This document shows, in pieces, positions 59,539 through 64,000 of a stretch of DNA of 64,000 nucleotides. Each line of letters opens with the position of its first letter. Position 1 is the first letter of the stretch. The notes beneath the pieces were generated by a model. The model did not search any database and was not told where the DNA came from. It worked only from the letters and a program-made list of their open reading frames with translations. A program made the position numbers and the translations under genes. Source of the stretch: Gracilariopsis chorda (taxonomy: Eukaryota > Rhodophyta > Florideophyceae > Gracilariales > Gracilariaceae); the NCBI GenBank assembly GCA_003194525.1, contig NBIV01000014.1, positions 1 to 64,000 of the forward strand. The letters are read 5' to 3'.

Positions 59539-61038
59539 TCACACCGTCACACCAGGCGCAACAGCCTCATCCAAAGACTGATCCATCGCAGACTCCTCTT
59601 CCACCACATCCTCTCCCTTCACCATCATACCCTCGTCCCCGATGTACATACCGTCCCTATCAACGTTGAGAGAGCTCATGATAACGGTGAACGCCAGAGC
59701 GCCGAAGAAGTACACAGTCACCACCACCGACACTGAAAGCACCGCGATCGCCGGCCATGATTTCTCCTGACGTCCCGTTGCGATGAATTCCAGATTGAAA
59801 ATCAGTCCAAAGAAGAAGAACTTCTCCAACTTGCACTCTCCCTCAGTACCCTCACATTCAAGTTCCACCATGTGAAGAACAAACATGAATGACATCATCA
59901 AAGCCCATCCCACCCCACTTGCCAGAAGCAAAGTACGACGAGACTTGCGAAGCGGCTTCAACAGACGCAGCGTACTTTCAAACAATGCCACCACTGTAAT
60001 CACGGACAAGATCAGGCCCAGAGTCATTGTAGTTACACCAATCCACGTAATGTTCAGTAGACTGTACACGAAACCAACAAAAGAGAACAGAAAACTCCAT
60101 ACTGCGAGGCTCTTCGCTACAGATAGCGTCTTGCTGCGTGAAGCACGAACAAATCCCCAGTTGATACCCACGAATACGATTGCAATGATCAACCAGTACG
60201 CAAAGTACGTCGACCACTCCACAAACGTGGGTGTATCCTGATACCCGAACAATGCACGTAGCATAGCGAAGAATTCATTTTCCTTGTCGTGGCAGCAGTC
60301 CTTCGTCGACCACATTGTGGCATTGTACCAGTCGCGTTTCCCATCCTCCGGCTTCCACGGACCGAACCAGTCCACTTCCTGCAGTTCGTGGAACGCATGA
60401 CTCACAAGCCCAGCCGCAAACGCCATCAGAATGAAACCAGATATCAAGAAGAATTTCACAATGTCCAATTGAACCAGACCCCGGAATACCAAGTACGAAG
60501 CTCCAACGCCAACGATGATGGCAAGGATACCTGGAAGCGGGATTGCACGCCAACCACCGTTGTCATCAGCGCCGGCAGTTCCGATGAGGAAGATAACAGT
60601 TTCAATACCCTCACGCAACACCTGTACGAACACCATGAGGAAGACGGCAATCTTTCTCTGACGGGCGCTCTTACGGTCGTCTTCAACAATTTCCTCAATG
60701 TCTTGTTCAAGCTTGGTGCGCAGGCTCTTACCCATGTACATCATCCACACGATCATCCATGTGAGCAAGCCGGCCGCAACGAGGAAAGCAATTCCTTCGA
60801 AGATCTTCTCCGCATCATCCTTGAACAGCTGTTCTCCGCGTGTCCATACAACGATCCCGAAGGCGAGACCGACAATGAGTGAAATAACTATACCTGCGAT
60901 AGCTCCAATCCACACAAAGCGACGATACTGTGTGGCACCGATTTTATTGAGATAGGCCAACACGATACCCACGACGAGACAGGCCTCCAACACTTCTCGC
61001 AGTACGATGAAGAAGGCTGGGATCGAGAAAACTCCCAT
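59539..61038 (-). CDS. FTR1: High-affinity iron permease FTR1
   Basis: A 499-residue plasma membrane permease that takes up ferric iron delivered by a multicopper ferroxidase. The two hallmark iron-binding motifs of the REGLE type are REVLE at residues 14-18 and REGIE at about 139 (FVQVLREGIETVIFLIG). Eight or more hydrophobic segments fit a polytopic membrane protein, for example LAVWSFLFSFVGFVYSLLNI and FFLISGFILMAFAAGLVSHA. A cytosolic acidic loop (EQDIEEIVEDDRKSARQRK) lies before the second motif. The length is typical of eukaryotic FTR1. The ATG at 61038 places motif I in the first helix as in the family, so the start is secure. No ferroxidase gene lies in this window. The opposite strand frames are shadows. 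Confidence 0.95.
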   Translation of the reverse strand: MGVFSIPAFFIVLREVLEACLVVGIVLAYLNKIGATQYRRFVWIGAIAGIVISLIVGLAFGIVVWTRGEQLFKDDAEKIFEGIAFLVAAGLLTWMIVWMMYMGKSLRTKLEQDIEEIVEDDRKSARQRKIAVFLMVFVQVLREGIETVIFLIGTAGADDNGGWRAIPLPGILAIIVGVGASYLVFRGLVQLDIVKFFLISGFILMAFAAGLVSHAFHELQEVDWFGPWKPEDGKRDWYNATMWSTKDCCHDKENEFFAMLRALFGYQDTPTFVEWSTYFAYWLIIAIVFVGINWGFVRASRSKTLSVAKSLAVWSFLFSFVGFVYSLLNITWIGVTTMTLGLILSVITVVALFESTLRLLKPLRKSRRTLLLASGVGWALMMSFMFVLHMVELECEGTEGECKLEKFFFFGLIFNLEFIATGRQEKSWPAIAVLSVSVVVTVYFFGALAFTVIMSSLNVDRDGMYIGDEGMMVKGEDVVEEESAMDQSLDEAVAPGVTV

Positions 61039-62879
61039 GATGAAATAATACTCTCAAGACTTTAGCCGACGTGTCGAACGTGGATCAGTAGTACCGATGC
61101 TGAATATGCGGTTTGGGAGGAGGGTGAAGAGAGGGTGCAGAGGGCAGGAGGGAAGGGGCACACTGGGAGAGGAGCGGAAGGGAAGCCTGCTACTACGAGA
61201 GAGGGTTTTTATACAATGGCATCCGAGAGTGACATCGGCTGTTGGCTTTCGCTGAGCACAAACGAGGTCGGAGGTTGAGCACACCGCATGGAGCGCAGTA
61301 GCACACGAAAGTCGGAGCCGCGGCGCATTTGCCGCAGCGCAGTTCGAGTCTGCGCTGAGCGAGTGGCGACTCGAGCACCCGTTACATCACAGCCGTCGTC
61401 CCGTTCGCGCACGTTTTCGTGCGGCTTTCCGCCGGCTCCGCGCAAATTCTTTTGCAGCGCGCGAGCAAAGCGCCTCTCCGTGCAATGCTTACGGGCCGCG
61501 AGATCTCGCCAACACGCCCCACTTCTGCCCCATCAACGCGCCGTGTGCGGCCACCTCCGCTTTTAAGCGACCTCCCTTGAAAGTAGCCGCCGTTTTGCGC
61601 CATACGATGCTGCGCAAACTTAGGTGCCGCGTGCGGTTTGCTCGCTGTGCTTTCTCTTCGTGCAGTCTTCGTCTGCTGCTCTAGCGGGTCGGGTACTCCC
61701 CAAGCTCATCGCCGAGGCGAGGGCAGCGGCGGCATTCTGAGACGGCGGTTGGGGTTGACTCAGGATGATGTGTGGGCAGCTAAAATTGACGGGTTTCTCC
61801 AAGGGCAGATTTTTTGCGAACGGGGCACGTGATTAGTGTACGAAGGCTAGGGACAAAACCCTCCCTACCATGGTCCGCCTCCCTACAAGATAGCGCATGT
61901 GCTCCTCTTCGATCACGCCAATTGTGGAACGTTTCTTTTTCGCTCCTCATGCTTAACGTGTCTTCGGTCTTTAATGTACTTTCACCACTCTTTTCAACCC
62001 TGAACCTTTACCCTTCACAGCTTCGTCTCCAAGTGCGGTATACCTGCGTTCATGTCTAGCCAGTTGCAACTGGCAGCTACTCCATTCCGTTGCATGACAC
62101 ATCCACGGTGCCTTACCAAAGCCATTTTTGCCTGTAGCGGTCTTGCTGTACCTGCAGGATCATGCATTCTTCTATCCATGTAACGTTAGAAAGTGTCCCA
62201 ACCTCCGAGCTCTCCTCCCATCGTAACATCAGATGCCCCAGGAACAAGGCATCAATCCTTCATGCGTCAAACCGCACGAATAAGTCTGTCCGTGTGTAGG
62301 ACTTTTAGGTCTGGCATACCTGCCTACAGCCAATAGCCTCCCGTCATACATATCACTCACCAAGACAATCGCATGTCGTGTCACGCTCCTGTCTTTTCCC
62401 AGTGCGCGCTGATCCTGTTCTCGATTCCCTACGGGGCAGTTATATACGTATATATAACGTGGTAAGGCTACTAGTGGAACCTTGTACAAGGGGTAGAGTT
62501 AAGTCTTTAACCCTTCACTGTAATAATCTCAGCAGATGGTCGGGCGAGTGATCTCGGACAGCTCTTCGAAAGCGTGGCAGAATGTACTCGGTTGCCAGTG
62601 GCATCTTGCCACACAATCTCGTGGGCCGTATGCTATAAAGTCTTTAATCACCCAGCGTTTGTTCCTCACTACCAAGCCCATCCCATTATGAATGCGAGAT
62701 CTTCCCCTTGTAGTGTAATTTCATTGCATAGTACTTTACGTCATGGACTTGTACTGGTGTCAACAATCCTACCCAGAGGTAACAATCTTACCTTCCCTCC
62801 CTAAAGACAAGACTTGTGCTTTCTGTGGAAAAACTGACGACCAATCCTCCGGGCCAAGCCTGAAGCCATTACGGTTCGT
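61039..62879. other. No gene recognised
   Basis: Upstream of FTR1. Short frames only. A C/T-rich stretch near 61100-61160 precedes the FTR1 start in the antisense sense. A (TA)-rich segment TATATACGTATATATAA lies at 62440-62457. No RNA gene recognised. Confidence 0.35.
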
Positions 62880-63045
62880 TTCATCATGCTACGCTGAAAA
62901 AACGAAGCATCAAGGAAAGAAGAGGTAAGACCTTAGCGGAGATAGTCCGCCAGTGGCCACAAAAGTTGTTAGCTTTCCTGAGAACAGAGAAGCTTTTCAC
63001 ATGAGACACCACTATCAGCATGCCGTAATCAGGCATGCTGAACCC
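62880..63045 (+). mobile_element. LINE-B retrotransposon 3' end (copy 2), fragment
   Basis: The frame ending at the TGA at 63002-63004 reads KTLAEIVRQWPQKLLAFLRT, then EKLFT. It aligns with the last residues of LINE-B copy 1 (KSLLEMIRKWPSKFLAFFKR). The untranslated end also matches: AATCAGG..., then CAGTAAAGAAGAACAAGAAG, against ACTAAAGAAGAAGAAGAAG in copy 1. The upstream part is too decayed to follow with confidence. Confidence 0.65.
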
Positions 63046-63261
63046 ACAGTAAAGAAGAACAAGAAGCACCAAGAGTAAGGGCCAGTGGGAAACGAAACGT
63101 TCACGGGTAAACAAGTCGCACTTCCCCATTCAAACAAGTTGTGCTATTGGCCCACCTGCTCACCCTGTTTTGCAGACCTTGTCGGTTTCCATGACCATAT
63201 CATGTACAGCATTTTGCCCTCATAGACACGATAGTTCTACTAGTTGGCATTGTAACTCTAC

Positions 63262-64000
63262 TTCTAATGTGTTTATATGAGCTCGCGTCTCTAATTCCAA
63301 GACTACGGTAGGAGTTACATTGAGAAGAACCCCTCTCTCTCTAGATACACCAACAGCTTTTCTGGCCATGTCCTCAATGTTGATTCGGCGTCAGAGCCCT
63401 GCCTCTCTCGGAGAGGCGGGAGCTCTCGACGCCGAGATGCCGCTCTTCGGCGGCATATAAGGACGAAATGGTCTACACTATTAAGTATGTTGAGCCCACA
63501 TCCGAGCGGGCAGAAGCATTTCCTGTTGTTGAGAAAAGTGGAGACTGGATGTAGCATCGGAACGTGACCGGTAAATATCTGCGACGGGCTGTATGCGCCC
63601 TCTTTAGAGTCAATACCTTTGATAGCGTCTCTGGGACTTCGCTTACTGGCTGTGTGCTAGTAAGACGGACGCGGGTTCTCTGTTTCACTTCCAGAAAGTC
63701 GATCTCTTTCTGGAGCTGCTGCGCTAAGGGGAGACCAAGGCTCTTCCTTGCAAGTTCGTCGGCAGCTTCGTTTTGTGGCAACCCGCAGTGTCCCGGTATC
63801 CAAACAATTTGACATTGGCAATAGTTTGTTATCAATGTCATGCATTCAGAGATGTCCTGTAGCTGGCGTGTTTGGCGTCGTTAAGAAGTTTGCAAGCCTT
63901 GAACGAGGCTTTTCGAGTCCGTTGCAAATCTGATTGTCCCTCTCCAGCCACAGCAAACTTTCACAGCAATTTCGGATTGCTGTGAAAGTTTGCTTCTAGG
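63262..64000 (-). mobile_element. LINE-A retrotransposon, RNase H domain to 3' end (copy B), runs off the window
   Basis: Minus-strand remnant. An RNase H segment reads CQIVWIPGHCGLPQNEAADE with LARKSLG following, which includes the H-x-G-x2-x-N-E-x-A-D motif of RNase H domains in LINEs. Upstream a TDSKSLVQGL strand-helix carries the second acidic residue. The zinc finger follows (CFCPLGCGLNILNS, VDHFVLICRRRAASRR), then LRTWPEKLLVYLEREGFF and the 3' end TCTTGGAATTAGAGACGC. At least one in-frame stop and a frameshift between RNase H and the finger show it is inactive. About 80 percent identity to copy A was judged by eye over 400 bases. Confidence 0.78.
63952..63994. repeat. 19-bp perfect inverted repeat with 5-nt loop
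   Basis: AGCAAACTTTCACAGCAAT (63952-63970) and its exact reverse complement (63976-63994) flank TTCGG. The left arm lies in the RNase H coding part of LINE-A copy B, so the right arm looks like an inverted re-copy at the element's edge. Confidence 0.9.

Noticed and set aside
1-64000. CRISPR arrays, bacterial operons, rRNA genes, viral genes or toxin genes
   Set aside because: No regularly spaced repeats, no polycistronic layout, no rRNA-like sequence and no viral or toxin protein signature was found.

Overview
The window is eukaryotic nuclear DNA. It has single-copy genes on both strands with no operons, GT-AG introns in several small genes, long uninterrupted coding regions for most large proteins, and islands of decayed retrotransposons. 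The protein set is MON2, SPC25, LSM7, ORMDL, AMP deaminase, FTR1 iron permease, Rxt3, UBX/UAS, PUS1 and a half-size ABC transporter. The intron-poor style, plastid-like leaders on two proteins, short gene spacing and non-LTR debris fit a red alga, probably a florideophyte such as Chondrus or a relative. That placement is inference; no rRNA or organellar marker is present to prove it.

Layout. 0-3.5 kb is poorly coding: an Rxx-rich ORF cut by the window edge, a Cys-rich small protein on the minus strand, a 47-bp near-perfect palindrome, a Myb-like remnant and a SINE-like insertion. 4-15.7 kb is gene-dense: UBXN7-like UBX protein (+), Rxt3 (-), bZIP (+), a candidate two-exon gene (-), PWWP protein (-), NYN nuclease (-), ORMDL (+). 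15.7-27 kb is a transposon-rich island holding the ABC half-transporter and a hypothetical gene. 27-43.2 kb is dense again: membrane methyltransferase-like (+), a phosphomannose-isomerase-like pseudoenzyme with two introns (-), LSM7 with two introns (-), FAS1 protein (+), PUS1 (-), a hypothetical (+), MON2 (+), PHOSPHO-type phosphatase (-). 43.3-46.9 kb is repeat-bearing with no gene recognised. 46.9-61 kb carries AMP deaminase (+), a hypothetical (+), SPC25 with two introns (+), an 80-residue membrane protein with one intron (-), a C2 protein (+), a homeodomain protein (-), then a diverged tandem duplication interrupted by a Harbinger-like MITE, and FTR1 (-). 61-64 kb is again LINE debris.

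Five genes were resolved or proposed only by splicing adjacent frames: the PMI-like protein, LSM7, SPC25, the 80-residue protein and (tentatively) the gene at 9.0-9.6 kb. The first four give continuous frames across every junction. Mobile DNA falls into four groups: LINE-A (three 3'-end copies), LINE-B (two 3'-end copies with AAG-rich tails), a SINE-like repeat with a GA tail (three copies, two with direct target duplications) and one MITE with a paralogous empty site.

The genes do not form one pathway. Themes are Golgi/endosome and lipid homeostasis (MON2, ORMDL, PHOSPHO-like, C2), chromatin and transcription (Rxt3, PWWP, bZIP, homeodomain), RNA (LSM7, PUS1, NYN), purine and iron metabolism (AMP deaminase, FTR1) and kinetochore (SPC25). 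The most interesting items are the zinc-site-less PMI paralogue, the MITE with its empty site, the GA-tailed retroposon family, and the long C homopolymers just 5' of several start codons.
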